Source: Nitrospira sp. (lineage in GTDB: Bacteria; Nitrospirota; Nitrospiria; Nitrospirales; Nitrospiraceae). From it: a stretch of 64,000 nt of DNA. Made by a program: the position numbers and the translations under genes. The stretch is from assembly GCA_018242725.1 (NCBI GenBank), contig JAFEBI010000021.1:62001-126000 (forward strand). The letters are read 5' to 3'. The number at the start of each line of letters is the position of its first letter. Positions within the stretch are counted from its first letter, which is position 1. The notes under the pieces are model-generated. The model was not told the DNA's origin, made no database searches, and saw only the letters and a list, made by a program, of their open reading frames with translations. Positions 1-9,316 of this stretch are shown here, one piece after another.

Positions 1-1
1 C

Positions 2-790
2 CCTGCCGACAAAGATACGGAATTTCTTCAGCGGGATGAGTTGCGGCCCATTCGGATCGGGCTCGAACTGCTGAAGCCCGAACTCATCCAAAAAGAAGAA
101 CAGATCCAGTCCACCATTGTCGTCTTCGGGAGCGCCAGGCTGCACGAGCCGGTGGCTGCGACACAGGCGCTGCGGCAGGCGGAAGAAAACGCCGCTCGGG
201 CCCCTGCCGATCAGCCGCTCCAACAACAACTGGCTATTGCAAGGCGTCAACTTGAGCTCGCGAAATACTATGACGTGGCCAGGGACTTTGCGCGGCTGGT
301 CTCGTCAACCTGCCAGGTTGATGGGCACTGCCACTATGTAGTCGTGACGGGCGGTGGCCCCGGCATTATGGAAGCAGCCAACCGTGGGGCGGCAGACGTG
401 AATGCCAAGTCGATAGGGCTCAACATTACGCTGCCGCACGAACAGCACCCGAATCCCTATATTACCCCTCGGCTCAGTTTTCAATTTCGCTATTTTGCCA
501 TCAGAAAAATGCACTTTCTCATCAGGGCTAAGGCACTCGTCGCGTTTCCCGGAGGATTCGGCACTCTGGACGAACTGTTTGAAACGCTGACCTTGCTCCA
601 AACGGGTAAGACGGACAAGGTCATCGTGATCCTCGTCGGGCGAGACTTCTGGGAGAGACTGATCAATTGGCAGCTGCTTGTAGAGTACGGACTGATCTCA
701 CAGAAGGACTTGGACCTCTTTCACTATTCGGAAACGGCTCAGGAAGCCTGGGACCTGATTGCACGCCACAATGGAGTACCTACGACATGA
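2..790 (+). CDS. LOG-family (TIGR00730-like) nucleotide hydrolase, 5' end outside window
   Basis: The reading frame is open from base 2, so the true start lies before the window; the TTG at 41 is only an internal codon. The protein carries the LOG-family signature PGGFGTLDELFE near its C-terminal third, preceded by a Rossmann-like VVVTGGGPGIMEAANRGA segment. Members of this family (lysine-decarboxylase-like fold) remove ribose 5-phosphate from nucleoside monophosphates; no decarboxylase role is implied. The stop overlaps the next start as ATGA, so it is probably translationally coupled to the downstream beta-CASP protein. The substrate cannot be read from the sequence. Confidence 0.9.
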   Translation, partial: PADKDTEFLQRDELRPIRIGLELLKPELIQKEEQIQSTIVVFGSARLHEPVAATQALRQAEENAARAPADQPLQQQLAIARRQLELAKYYDVARDFARLVSSTCQVDGHCHYVVVTGGGPGIMEAANRGAADVNAKSIGLNITLPHEQHPNPYITPRLSFQFRYFAIRKMHFLIRAKALVAFPGGFGTLDELFETLTLLQTGKTDKVIVILVGRDFWERLINWQLLVEYGLISQKDLDLFHYSETAQEAWDLIARHNGVPTT

Positions 791-2184
791 AACTCTCATT
801 CTACGGCGCAGCTCGCTCAGTGACGGGGAGTCGTCATCTACTGGAAGCTCCGGGCTTCCGGTTGATGTTTGACTGTGGAATGTTTCAAGGCCGCCGTCAG
901 GAGGCAATCCGGAGGAATCAGGATTTGGGGTTTGACCCCAAGTCGATCGGAGCCGTCCTACTTTCGCATGCGCATATCGACCACTCAGGCGCCTTGCCGG
1001 TTCTACCGAGACAGGGGTTTTCAGGAAAAGTGTACTTAACGAGAGCATCGGCAGACTTGGCCGGGATTATGCTCGAAGATTCGGCGCGTGTGCAGGAATA
1101 CGACTGTCGATACGTTAACAAACAGGAGCGCAGACGCGGAAGAACTTGTGTCCAGCCGATCTATGATGCAGACGATGTTCGCAAGATCGTAAAACGATTC
1201 GAAGGGGCTCGGTATGGGGATCAACAGAAGATCGCACCCCGCCTCACGGCATCATTCCACGACGCCGGGCATATCTTGGGCTCAGCCGCCGTGTGTGTGA
1301 AGTACACGGCGCGAGGAAACAGCACCACGGTGTTGTTCAGCGGCGATCTAGGACGGTCCCATATGCCGATCCTGCGCGATCCCGAACCACCGCCGGCCTG
1401 CGATGTTCTGATCCTCGAATCGACCTACGGTGACCGATTGCACGAACAGGCCGGCGAGGAGATGAAGCAGAAGGCGCAAGAGCTGATCGCCCATGCCAGA
1501 ACACACAAGAGCAAGATTATCGTCCCAGCGTTCGCGGTAGGGCGCACGCAGGAACTGGTCATGCGGATCAAGGAATTGGTGGGCGAAGGCCGTGTCGAGC
1601 CGATCCCGATCTATATCGATTCTCCATTGGCGGGAAAGGCCACTGAGGTGTTCAAGCGGCATCCGGAGTGTTATGACGAAGAAACCATGAAGACGTTCTC
1701 TTCAGGGGGCGACGTCTTTGCCTCACGCTACATTCACTTTGTCTCCTCGCCGGAAGAGAGCAAGCGTCTCAATGCCATGCGTGGACCCTGTGTCATCATC
1801 GCTTCGTCCGGCATGTGCGAAGGAGGGCGCATCGTACACCACCTGAAACATGCCATTCAGGACGAAGCGAATGTCATCGCGTTTGTCGGTTTTCAAGCCG
1901 AACATACGTTGGGCCGCAAACTGGTTGAAGGCTGGGATGTCGTACCGATCTTTGGTGTCCCAACGAAACGCCGTGCGCAAATCGTGAGGTTCAACGGCCT
2001 CTCCGCCCATGCGGATCGGAATGATTTGTTGGCCTACGTACGGGCCATCAATCCGCTGCCCAGCAAGGTGTTTGTCGTGCATGGTGAAGAGAAGCAGGCC
2101 CTGTCATTGGGGGCGGCAATCCAAGCAGAACATCCGAAGATTGATGTGCGGATTCCGCACCAGGGCAGCACGCATGAAGTTTAG
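787..2184 (+). CDS. Metallo-beta-lactamase / beta-CASP RNA-processing exonuclease
   Basis: A 465-residue protein. The start at 787 is chosen because it overlaps the previous stop (ATGA) and begins with the family N-terminus MKLSFYGAARSVTGS. The zinc motif HAHIDHSG lies at residues 61-68, and GHILGSA and the FSGDLG strand follow. A beta-CASP insert occupies the middle and C-terminal half, including the SSGMCEGGR segment, and a late FNGLSAHADR histidine motif follows. This is the architecture of CPSF73/Ysh1-like bacterial RNases, which cut RNA with two zinc ions in the cytoplasm. The gene lies in a tight run with its two neighbours. Assignment to the family is secure; the RNA targets are unknown. 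Confidence 0.93.
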   Translation: MKLSFYGAARSVTGSRHLLEAPGFRLMFDCGMFQGRRQEAIRRNQDLGFDPKSIGAVLLSHAHIDHSGALPVLPRQGFSGKVYLTRASADLAGIMLEDSARVQEYDCRYVNKQERRRGRTCVQPIYDADDVRKIVKRFEGARYGDQQKIAPRLTASFHDAGHILGSAAVCVKYTARGNSTTVLFSGDLGRSHMPILRDPEPPPACDVLILESTYGDRLHEQAGEEMKQKAQELIAHARTHKSKIIVPAFAVGRTQELVMRIKELVGEGRVEPIPIYIDSPLAGKATEVFKRHPECYDEETMKTFSSGGDVFASRYIHFVSSPEESKRLNAMRGPCVIIASSGMCEGGRIVHHLKHAIQDEANVIAFVGFQAEHTLGRKLVEGWDVVPIFGVPTKRRAQIVRFNGLSAHADRNDLLAYVRAINPLPSKVFVVHGEEKQALSLGAAIQAEHPKIDVRIPHQGSTHEV

Positions 2185-3382
2185 TTCTGGGCGGGCAGCA
2201 CGGGTAGTGTTGTTCTGTATCGGCGCACTACTTGCCGGTTGCCTCTCCGTCTCGGCGGCTGAACCTGACCAACCACGCCAACGGATTCGAGACATGGGCC
2301 TCGTGATCGGGCAGTATCAGCCTGGTCCTCTCAATGCCATCACCGATGTGGCAGGAGTGAAAGTCGGACATACCACACTCATCTCCGGTGAAGGGAAATT
2401 GATTCCAGGTCGGGGGCCCGTACGCACAGGCGTCACCGTCGTCATTCCGCGTGACGACGTGTGGCATAAAAAGGTGCCGGCTGGCTTCTTTGTCCTCAAC
2501 GGCACCGGAGAAATGACGGGTCTTTCATGGGTCGCGGAATCAGGTTTTCTCGAATACCCCATCGCCCTCACAAACACCTTGAATATCCCCCGTGTCGCGA
2601 ATGGAGTCATGAGCTGGATGATTAGGCAGTATCCAGCCATCGGCATCGAAGACGACACGCTCACGCCGGTCGTGGCGGAATGTGACGATGGACGATTGAA
2701 CGACATCCAAGGTCGCCATGTGTCGGAACAGGATGTGATGACCGCATTAGACGGCTCGAGCGGAGGCGCAGTGACAGAAGGGACGGTCGGAGCCGGCACC
2801 GGCATGGTCTCGTATGGATTCAAGGGTGGTATCGGCACGTCGTCGAGAATATTGCAGGACAATGACGGGGGGTACAGAGTCGGCATCCTCGTCAATGCAA
2901 ACCATGGCCGCAGACCGGAACTCAGCATCGGTGGGGTGCCGGTGGGGAAACTCTATGACCCTCTACCACAGGCACAACAGCAGTCTCAAACTCTCTCGCC
3001 CGGTCAAAGTGAAGGGTCTATTATTGTGATCATTGCCACCGATGCCCCCCTCGACAGCCGACAGTTGACGAGACTTGCCAAGCGCGCCGCACTCGGCCTG
3101 GCCCGCACCGGCTCTACGGCGCGGCACAGCAGCGGCGACTTCATGCTGGCTTTTTCCACCGCGAACGTGATTCCCCACTATCCGAAAGAGCCCACCTACA
3201 ACCTCACGCACCTCGCCGATAGTCATATCAATCCACTCATCACCGCCACGGTTGAGGCCACGGAAGAAGCGATCCTCAACGCCCTCACCATGGCGACGTC
3301 GGTCACTGGCCGCGATGGGCGTCGGATTGAAGCGCTCGACCTCACCCGCCTTAAGGAAATCTTACAACCGATTCAGCGTTAG
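2174..3382 (+). CDS. P1-family (DmpA/BapA-like) self-processing peptidase, exported
   Basis: A 402-residue protein whose start overlaps the end of the beta-CASP gene by 11 bases. The N-terminus has a basic patch, a hydrophobic stretch and a lipobox-like LLAGC, so it is probably exported as a lipoprotein or cleaved by signal peptidase I at SAA. The mature part has the family features GVKVGHTTL, RTGVTVV and the segment GGIGTSSR (about 218-225), which in DmpA-type enzymes contains the self-cleavage site and the nucleophilic serine. These N-terminal nucleophile hydrolases release N-terminal L-, D- or beta-amino acids. Length is normal for the family. The substrate and exact location are inferred. 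Confidence 0.9.
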   Translation: MKFSSGRAARVVLFCIGALLAGCLSVSAAEPDQPRQRIRDMGLVIGQYQPGPLNAITDVAGVKVGHTTLISGEGKLIPGRGPVRTGVTVVIPRDDVWHKKVPAGFFVLNGTGEMTGLSWVAESGFLEYPIALTNTLNIPRVANGVMSWMIRQYPAIGIEDDTLTPVVAECDDGRLNDIQGRHVSEQDVMTALDGSSGGAVTEGTVGAGTGMVSYGFKGGIGTSSRILQDNDGGYRVGILVNANHGRRPELSIGGVPVGKLYDPLPQAQQQSQTLSPGQSEGSIIVIIATDAPLDSRQLTRLAKRAALGLARTGSTARHSSGDFMLAFSTANVIPHYPKEPTYNLTHLADSHINPLITATVEATEEAILNALTMATSVTGRDGRRIEALDLTRLKEILQPIQR

Positions 3383-3486
3383 TCAGCATCCTGGCTGGTT
3401 CACACGGTTTTCTCTCGCCATGCTTGCATTTGCGGAACCCTCCTGGCTATTCTTCGAATCAGCTGTGAACGAAGGAGACGAGCTCA

Positions 3487-3714
3487 ATGGGCGACTACCA
3501 AATCGGCGGTGGGTTACAACTCATGACGGCGGTGCAAAAGACGGAAGCCTTCGCGGAGTTTCTGAAAGCGCGGATGATTCATGCGCTGGAGACCGAGGAT
3601 CCGACGGAACTCCACTACCTGCTGGCGCAAGTCGACGACTACCATTCCTATCTGTGGCGGTACTATAAGAAGCTCTCACAAGTCCGATCGCAGCGGATGG
3701 ATCCGGGAGTCTAA
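3487..3714 (+). CDS. Small hypothetical protein, 75 residues
   Basis: An ATG follows a good ribosome site (GAAGGAG, about 9 bases upstream). The predicted protein is helical and rich in aromatic and charged residues, with no signal peptide, cysteine motif or membrane segment (for example YHSYLWRYYKKLSQ near the C-terminus). It sits alone between the P1 peptidase and the FIST gene. I do not recognise a family. Good codon structure and ribosome site support it as real; no function is assigned. Confidence 0.65.
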   Translation: MGDYQIGGGLQLMTAVQKTEAFAEFLKARMIHALETEDPTELHYLLAQVDDYHSYLWRYYKKLSQVRSQRMDPGV

Positions 3715-3784
3715 CCTCTCTGGGTTTATGCCATCCATTCACAGATCCTGCTTCCCATTTTGCTCTACATCGTGAGGCTCTTCC

Positions 3785-4954
3785 ATGCAGTTTGCCGTGG
3801 CGTTATCAAGACAGGTTGATACAGACGCGGCCGCGTTAGAGGTCGCCGCAGGTATTCGTGCGCGAGTGGCTGGAGCGCCCATCGATTTTGCTTGTGTGTT
3901 CTTCTCCGCTCACCATGCAGAGGGACTCGATCGGCTAGCAACGGTGTTGACCGGAACGCTTCGTCCCAAACTACTCCTCGGCTGCAGTGGCGAGGGTGTG
4001 ATTGCCGGCGCAGAAGAGCTGGAGACCACACCGGCGATCACCGTCTGGGCGGCTGTGCTTCCTGATGTTGACCTTCGTCCGGTACACTCGTCATTTTCTC
4101 CAACCCAAGATCAATTCCACCTCACGGGATGGCCTGATCCGGGCATCGACGATGGGACCTTTCTTCTCCTTGCCGATCCCTTCACCACACCCATTCAAGA
4201 TATCTTGGGGATCTTGGACGATCGATACCCTGGCGCCAAGGCGATTGGGGGCCTTGCCGGTGGCGGACAAGAGGTGGGGATGAATCGGCTCGTGCTCAAT
4301 GATCAGGTCTTTGACGGGGGGCTCGTGGGCGTGCGCCTCTCCGGGGCTCTCGATATTCGCCCGGTGATCTCGCAGGGCTGCCGTGTGATCGGTGAGCGGT
4401 TTGTGGTGACCAAGGCCGAACGAAATCTGATTCATGAACTCGGTGGCGAGCCGGCGTTAGATCGACTGCAAGCGGCCTTTGACTCGTTACCGGAGGATGC
4501 CAAGCTGAAGGCCAACCGCGCGCTGCATCTCGGCATCGTCATCGATGAACAACGAAACCGGTTCGAGCGCGGGGATTTTCTCATCCGCAATCTGCTCGGT
4601 GCCGATCGGACCACAGGTGCCGTGGCGGTCGGCGATATTGTGCAAGAGGGTCAAACCGTGCAGTTCCAGCTGCGCGATGCCGCGTCGGCCAGCGACGAAT
4701 TCAACTCGCTGCTCGAGGCCGATCACGCGCGCCATCGCCATCCGCCACTCGGTGCACTCATGTTCAGCTGTTGTGGACGAGGCCAAGGACTCTTCGGAAC
4801 GCCCAACCATGACGCCGGGACGGCATCGGCACGGTTGGGCTCAATCCCACTCGCCGGATTCTTTGCACAGGGCGAAATCGGTCCGGTTGGTGGGCGAAAT
4901 TTTCTCCATGGCTACACAGCGAGCCTGGCGCTTTTCGCTGAGCGCGATCGCTAG
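3785..4954 (+). CDS. FIST N/C domain sensory protein
   Basis: A 389-residue protein with an N-terminal FIST_N domain (DFACVFFSAHH, LLGCSGEGVIAG) and a C-terminal FIST_C domain (GALMFSCCGRGQGLFG, FFAQGEIGPVGG). FIST domains are intracellular small-ligand sensing modules, often found fused or next to signalling proteins; here the protein stands alone with no output domain. No signal peptide is visible, so it should be cytoplasmic. The neighbours (a small hypothetical protein and an FKBP isomerase) do not reveal its pathway. Family assignment is firm; ligand and partner are unknown. Confidence 0.88.
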   Translation: MQFAVALSRQVDTDAAALEVAAGIRARVAGAPIDFACVFFSAHHAEGLDRLATVLTGTLRPKLLLGCSGEGVIAGAEELETTPAITVWAAVLPDVDLRPVHSSFSPTQDQFHLTGWPDPGIDDGTFLLLADPFTTPIQDILGILDDRYPGAKAIGGLAGGGQEVGMNRLVLNDQVFDGGLVGVRLSGALDIRPVISQGCRVIGERFVVTKAERNLIHELGGEPALDRLQAAFDSLPEDAKLKANRALHLGIVIDEQRNRFERGDFLIRNLLGADRTTGAVAVGDIVQEGQTVQFQLRDAASASDEFNSLLEADHARHRHPPLGALMFSCCGRGQGLFGTPNHDAGTASARLGSIPLAGFFAQGEIGPVGGRNFLHGYTASLALFAERDR

Positions 4955-5012
4955 CTTGTCCGGGTTGACCTAACCGTCCTGACCATGCCATACAGTGTAA
5001 GGAGGACATCGT

Positions 5013-5441
5013 ATGAAACCACGCTATCTCTTATTACTCATCGCGATGGTCGTGTTGACGTTATCATTGGGAGTAGGAGGATCCATGGCCGAGAATAATC
5101 AGGAAATCACAACGCCTTCGGGGCTGAAATATATCGATCAAGTGGTCGGTACGGGAGAGGTGGCCGTTGCGGGTAAAACTGCGAACGTGCACTACACCGG
5201 CTGGCTGGAAAATGGGAAAAAGTTTGATAGCTCCGTTGATCGCGGGCAGCCGTTCTCGTTTCCGCTTGGTGCCGGGCGCGTCATCAAGGGTTGGGATGAA
5301 GGGGTTCAGGGTATGAAGGTGGGCGGCAAGCGCAAGCTCACCATCCCATCCGATTTAGGCTACGGCTCACGTGGTGCCGGTGGAGTGATTCCACCCAATG
5401 CCACATTGATATTCGACGTCGAATTGCTCGGGGTGCGGTAA
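5013..5441 (+). CDS. FKBP-type peptidyl-prolyl cis-trans isomerase, exported
   Basis: A 142-residue protein preceded by a strong ribosome site (GTAAGGAGG). A signal peptide of about 26 residues ends near SMA. One FKBP domain follows: [41 protein letters not shown] and [24 protein letters not shown] are all diagnostic. The enzyme would catalyse proline isomerisation during folding of envelope proteins in the periplasm. It is a minimal single-domain FKBP without a dimerisation or chaperone extension. gcvT begins 7 bases after its stop, so the two are probably co-transcribed although functionally unrelated. Confidence 0.95.
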   Translation: MKPRYLLLLIAMVVLTLSLGVGGSMAENNQEITTPSGLKYIDQVVGTGEVAVAGKTANVHYTGWLENGKKFDSSVDRGQPFSFPLGAGRVIKGWDEGVQGMKVGGKRKLTIPSDLGYGSRGAGGVIPPNATLIFDVELLGVR

Positions 5442-5448
5442 GCCACCC

Positions 5449-6555
5449 GTGCAACAGACGCCACTCATTGCGCAACATCGCGCTGCTGGGGCGAAGTTGG
5501 TTGACTTCGCCGGCTGGGAGATGCCCATCCAGTACAGCGGCGTGGTCGATGAGTACCATACCGTCCGGGACAAGGCTGGACTCTTCGATGTGAGCCACAT
5601 GGGCCGGATCAGTGTCTCCGGTCCAGGCTCCGTCGGATTTTTGCAGTATATCACTACCAACGATGTCTCCAAGATTTCAGTCCGCGCCTCGCAGTATTCG
5701 ATGGTCTGCAATCCCAATGGCGGTATCCAGGACGACATTTTTATCTATCATGTCAAGCCGTACGAGTTTCTTGTCTGTGTCAATGCCTCGAATCGCGAAA
5801 AGATCGTGGCTTGGCTCTTGGAAAAAGTCGACCATGCGCAGGGGTGCAAAGTCAGGGATCGTTCGACGGAGCTGGCACAGATTGCCGTACAAGGCCCGAT
5901 CTCGCGCGACATCTTGATCGACGCCGGCCTTGGCGAGGTTGCGGACCTCAAGGTTCGACAGTGCAAGGAGGTTACCGCGTTTGGTGGCACAGTCGTTGTT
6001 TCACGGACCGGATATACGGGTGAACTGGGGTATGAACTTTACCTTCCTGCTCACCTTGCTGCTCCGGCCTGGGAGCAGTTGGTGAAAGTCGGTCAACCAC
6101 GAGGCCTCAAGCCGGCAGGGTTAGGTGCGCGTGATTTGCTCAGACTGGACATGGGCTATCTCTTGTACGGAAACGACATCAGCGAGGAGATTAGTCCGCT
6201 CGAAGCAGGCGCTGACTGGGTGGTGAGTTTTGGCAAGGGTGAGTTCGTCGGTCGCGCAGCGCTGTTGGCTCAACAGACGCAGGGACTGGCGCGTCGATTG
6301 GTGGGGTTTGAATTGCTTGAAAAAGCTGTTCCACGCCATGGCTTTACCATTCTTTCCGCCGATTCACAGACGCAGCCTATCGGCGAAGTGACGAGTGGCA
6401 ATCTGTCACCGTTTCTGCAAAAAGGGATTGGTTTGGGATATGTGTCGCCTCGCTATGCCGAACCGGGGACAAGGATGCTCATCGACATCCGAGGGAAAGC
6501 GATTCCTGCCCAGGTGGTCAAGCCACCGTTCTATAAGAGGACCAAGAGCGTATAG
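5449..6555 (+). CDS. gcvT: Aminomethyltransferase, T-protein of the glycine cleavage system
   Basis: A 368-residue protein starting with GTG. It shows the GcvT/folate-binding fold from end to end: LVDFAGWEMPIQYSGV near the start, DVSHMGRISVSGPG, NGGIQDDIFIY, the middle segment SRTGYTGELGYELYLP, and a C-terminal beta-barrel with GEVTSGNLSPFLQKGIGLGYV. It transfers the aminomethyl carbon from lipoyl-H protein to tetrahydrofolate, giving methylene-THF. Its partners gcvH and gcvP are not adjacent in this window. Length is normal. The start is fixed by the conserved QQTPLIAQH N-terminus. Confidence 0.96.
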   Translation: MQQTPLIAQHRAAGAKLVDFAGWEMPIQYSGVVDEYHTVRDKAGLFDVSHMGRISVSGPGSVGFLQYITTNDVSKISVRASQYSMVCNPNGGIQDDIFIYHVKPYEFLVCVNASNREKIVAWLLEKVDHAQGCKVRDRSTELAQIAVQGPISRDILIDAGLGEVADLKVRQCKEVTAFGGTVVVSRTGYTGELGYELYLPAHLAAPAWEQLVKVGQPRGLKPAGLGARDLLRLDMGYLLYGNDISEEISPLEAGADWVVSFGKGEFVGRAALLAQQTQGLARRLVGFELLEKAVPRHGFTILSADSQTQPIGEVTSGNLSPFLQKGIGLGYVSPRYAEPGTRMLIDIRGKAIPAQVVKPPFYKRTKSV

Positions 6556-6643
6556 CTGATGGCGAAGGGCAATAATGGGGGATGGTCTCGACTGCAATTG
6601 CCTTTGTTCGGGCTCTAAGCCATAGGACATAAGCGGACTGTCT

Positions 6644-7159
6644 ATGACACGGAATATCTATACAGGGAAAGTCATCACGCTCAATGTGGATACCGTGCAG
6701 TTGCCGAACGGCGTCACGGTCGACCTCGAGACGATTCGCCATCCTGGGGCTGCTGCAGTGGTGCCCGTCAAAGACGATGGCACGGTCGTGTTGATCAGGC
6801 AGTTCCGTCATGCCGCCGGCGGATTCATTTACGAAATTCCTGCCGGTAAGCTTGCGCCGGGCGAAGATCCCTTGCAGTGTGCATCACGAGAACTCGAAGA
6901 GGAAGTCGGGTATAGGGCCTCCTCATTCGAACTACTCTCCAGTATCTTCACGGCTCCAGGATTCGCCGATGAAGTGATTCATGTTTATCGGGCAACCGGC
7001 CTCACGAAGGGACGGCAGCAACTGGATCGCGATGAAGTGTTGGATGTGATCGAGATGCCGCTTTCAGAGGCGATCACGAAAATTGAGGATGGGACCATTC
7101 GTGACGCTAAAACTATCGTGGGATTACAGGCTGTCTACATCAAGGCAAAGCATCGTTAG
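6644..7159 (+). CDS. Nudix hydrolase, ADP-ribose pyrophosphatase type
   Basis: A 171-residue protein with a complete Nudix box (GX5EX7REUXEEXGU) that starts at the G of GKLAPGED, continues into RELEEEVG, and is preceded by VVLIRQFRHAAGG. The QFR segment before the box and the overall length match the ADP-ribose/NUDT5-like subgroup, which splits ADP-ribose into AMP and ribose 5-phosphate with magnesium. It is cytoplasmic with no signal. It lies 88 bases after gcvT in the same direction. The substrate is inferred from the subgroup, not shown. Confidence 0.92.
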   Translation: MTRNIYTGKVITLNVDTVQLPNGVTVDLETIRHPGAAAVVPVKDDGTVVLIRQFRHAAGGFIYEIPAGKLAPGEDPLQCASRELEEEVGYRASSFELLSSIFTAPGFADEVIHVYRATGLTKGRQQLDRDEVLDVIEMPLSEAITKIEDGTIRDAKTIVGLQAVYIKAKHR

Positions 7160-7317
7160 AAAAATCCTGTAAACTTCTCAACCCAACGAAAACCCGCATA
7201 AGGCTTGGAACCATACCAAAGCGCTTTTCTTCTCGTCCCAACTCTGATTGCCGACGATCTTGGCGTAATCTCATTTTGAAATCAGCGTGTTCTAACATGA
7301 GACTCACGGCGAGACTC

Positions 7318-7533
7318 ATGTCCATTCTCTTCCCGTGGCGAAATGGCCTTTATCACTATGATGGTGATCCTTTTCCCACAGTGCGTTCTTGGACTACGTT
7401 CACACTGCATGATGAATCGTGCTATGTTTCCCACTTCAAATATGCCTGGAGCACTGAAGACCCCCTGGACAGGCTCTGGACGGAGCGGTTGAACCGATCG
7501 GTGAAGGACTGTACCAAGCGTCCAACGGCTTGA
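7318..7533 (+). CDS. Possible small hypothetical protein, 71 residues
   Basis: This open frame fills the 0.4-kb gap between the Nudix gene and fabI. From the ATG at 7318 it encodes an aromatic-rich soluble protein (HDESCYVSHFKYAW in the middle). A longer form starting TTG at 7276 is possible. There is no clear ribosome site and I recognise no family, so the gene is only tentative. Confidence 0.35.
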   Translation: MSILFPWRNGLYHYDGDPFPTVRSWTTFTLHDESCYVSHFKYAWSTEDPLDRLWTERLNRSVKDCTKRPTA

Positions 7534-7574
7534 ATTACTGAACAACGCCCATAGAGGGAAGGAGAACCGTGCTT

Positions 7575-8354
7575 ATGTTGCTCACAGGAAAAAAAGGACT
7601 CATCATCGGGGTGGCCAATAAACACAGCATCGCCTGGGCCATTGCCCAATCCACCGCCGGACAAGGGGCTCAACTATTCTTTAATTATCAAAATGAGCGA
7701 TTGAAACAGAATGTCGAAGAGCTGACCGCCACGTTGCCGGGCGCCAAGGCCTTTCCCTGTGATGTGAGCAATGACGGTGAGATTGCTGCTCTGATGCAGC
7801 AGGTGCAAAAAGAGTTCGGTCAAATCGATTTTCTTGTCCATTCACTTGCCTTCGCGCCACGCGAAGAGCTGACCGGGCAATTTATCAACACCAGTCGGCA
7901 GGGGTTCGCGATGGCGCTCGACATCAGCGCGTATTCTCTGATTGCCGTTGCACGGGCGGCTTTGCCGTTGATGACCGCCGGGGGCTCCATTGTGACCCTC
8001 ACGTATCTCGGCAGCGAGCGGGTCGTGCCCCACTACAACGTCATGGGTGTCGCCAAAGCCGCTCTCGAATCAGCCGTTCGCTATCTGGCCTACGACCTTG
8101 GGCCCATGAACATCCGGGTCAATGCGATCTCCGCCGGCCCGATCAAGACGCTGGCGGCTCGCGGCGTCTCGGGTATTACGAAGATGGTCGATCATCACAA
8201 GGAGGTGGCTCCTCTCCGCCGACCAACGGAGCAAGGTGATGTCGGAGATACTGCCTTGTTCTTGGTGAGCTCCCTAGGACGGGGAATCAGTGGAGAAGTC
8301 ATCTATGTGGACGGAGGCTTCAACATTCTTGGGATGGTCGCTCCGAGTGAGTAG
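7575..8354 (+). CDS. fabI: Enoyl-[acyl-carrier-protein] reductase (NADH)
   Basis: A short-chain dehydrogenase of the FabI type. The N-terminus LLTGKKGLIIGVANKHSIAW holds the NADH-binding glycine motif, TYLGSE carries the first active-site tyrosine, and Y-x6-K (HYNVMGVAKAALES) carries the second tyrosine and lysine. The C-terminus has the standard ISGEVIYVDGGFNILGM end. It reduces trans-2-enoyl-ACP in the last step of each fatty-acid elongation cycle. The ATG at 7575 gives the usual N-terminus and lies 10 bases from AAGGAG; a GTG two codons upstream (7569) is an alternative. Length is typical. Confidence 0.95.
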   Translation: MLLTGKKGLIIGVANKHSIAWAIAQSTAGQGAQLFFNYQNERLKQNVEELTATLPGAKAFPCDVSNDGEIAALMQQVQKEFGQIDFLVHSLAFAPREELTGQFINTSRQGFAMALDISAYSLIAVARAALPLMTAGGSIVTLTYLGSERVVPHYNVMGVAKAALESAVRYLAYDLGPMNIRVNAISAGPIKTLAARGVSGITKMVDHHKEVAPLRRPTEQGDVGDTALFLVSSLGRGISGEVIYVDGGFNILGMVAPSE

Positions 8355-8610
8355 CTCAGTAACGATACTGATGCGGTAAGCTCCAGACCGACAAGGCCTG
8401 AAGGGCGTTCCGTCCCTCTGTAGGAGCGAGGAGGAACCATAACTCGTCCATCACGGCTCGTTTCTGTCCAAGCAGTGAAGCGTTGTGGATGTCGAAGTTC
8501 ATGCTGTCAATGAGTTAGATGTGCCATAGGACGTAGCACAGTGGCATTGGGCTTGCTTCTCTCACATCCATTTTCCTGGAGAAAGCGGTCTATTACAGGG
8601 TTCACTTCGT

Positions 8611-9270
8611 ATGAAGATTGTCGCGCAGGCGTTGGTCGCTCTTATTGCCAGTGGAGCATCGCTGCTCCATCTCACAGCCATGGCTCAACCCGTAGAGGGA
8701 ACACTGCCAAAACAGGCACTAGAGCAATGTAATCAAGGGAGACTGGCGAACGATCGAGATACACGCCTGGCCCATTTTCAGCTGGGTCAGCGATTGGGCG
8801 AACAGGCGGTTGCGGCCGATGAAGGAAGTGCTGATGCCCACTTCGCATTGTTCTGCAATCTGGGAGAATTGCTCCGTCTCGACGGTGAATCTCTCACGTC
8901 GGTCTTCGGGCTCCGCCGCATGATGTACGAACTCGATCGAGCCATCGACATCAATCCGGCTCACATCGAAGCCCTTTCTGCGAAAGGGACACTCCTGGTG
9001 AGGTTGCCCAGTATATTGGGAGGAGATATGGAGAAAGGGGAACAACTTTTACAGTACGTCATCGAACACGCTCCGAAAGCCATCAATGCGAGATTGGCGC
9101 TGGCCAGAGTCTGGTGTCAGCGTGGTCAACATAATGAAGCCATGGGCTTGGCATCCGACGCACTCGTCCTCGCTCAACGACATCAACAAAGTGAATTCAT
9201 ACCAGAAGCGCAAACGCTCCTGCAGCAGGCCAGGGCCAATGCGATGAAGGTCAAACACCCTCGTTCCTAG
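8611..9270 (+). CDS. Exported TPR-type helical repeat protein
   Basis: A 219-residue protein. A signal peptide of about 26 residues ends at AMA-Q. The rest is alpha-helical with tetratricopeptide-like repeats: AVAADEGSADAHFALFCNLGEL, DRAIDINPAHIEALSAKGTLL, ARLALARVWCQRGQHNEAM and a final EAQTLLQQARANAM helix. Such proteins act as protein-protein scaffolds in the periplasm; the arrangement also resembles TatT-like TRAP T components. The neighbours (fabI before, arfB on the other strand) give no functional hint, and no client is known. Confidence 0.75.
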   Translation: MKIVAQALVALIASGASLLHLTAMAQPVEGTLPKQALEQCNQGRLANDRDTRLAHFQLGQRLGEQAVAADEGSADAHFALFCNLGELLRLDGESLTSVFGLRRMMYELDRAIDINPAHIEALSAKGTLLVRLPSILGGDMEKGEQLLQYVIEHAPKAINARLALARVWCQRGQHNEAMGLASDALVLAQRHQQSEFIPEAQTLLQQARANAMKVKHPRS

Positions 9271-9316
9271 CCGTCCCCAATCAGGCAGAGGCGAGCTGAC
9301 CGTCGCTTCAAGAGGA

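Noticed and set aside
2317-2928. 203-residue minus-strand frame opposite the P1 peptidase gene
   Set aside because: Antisense to a well-supported gene and no family features.
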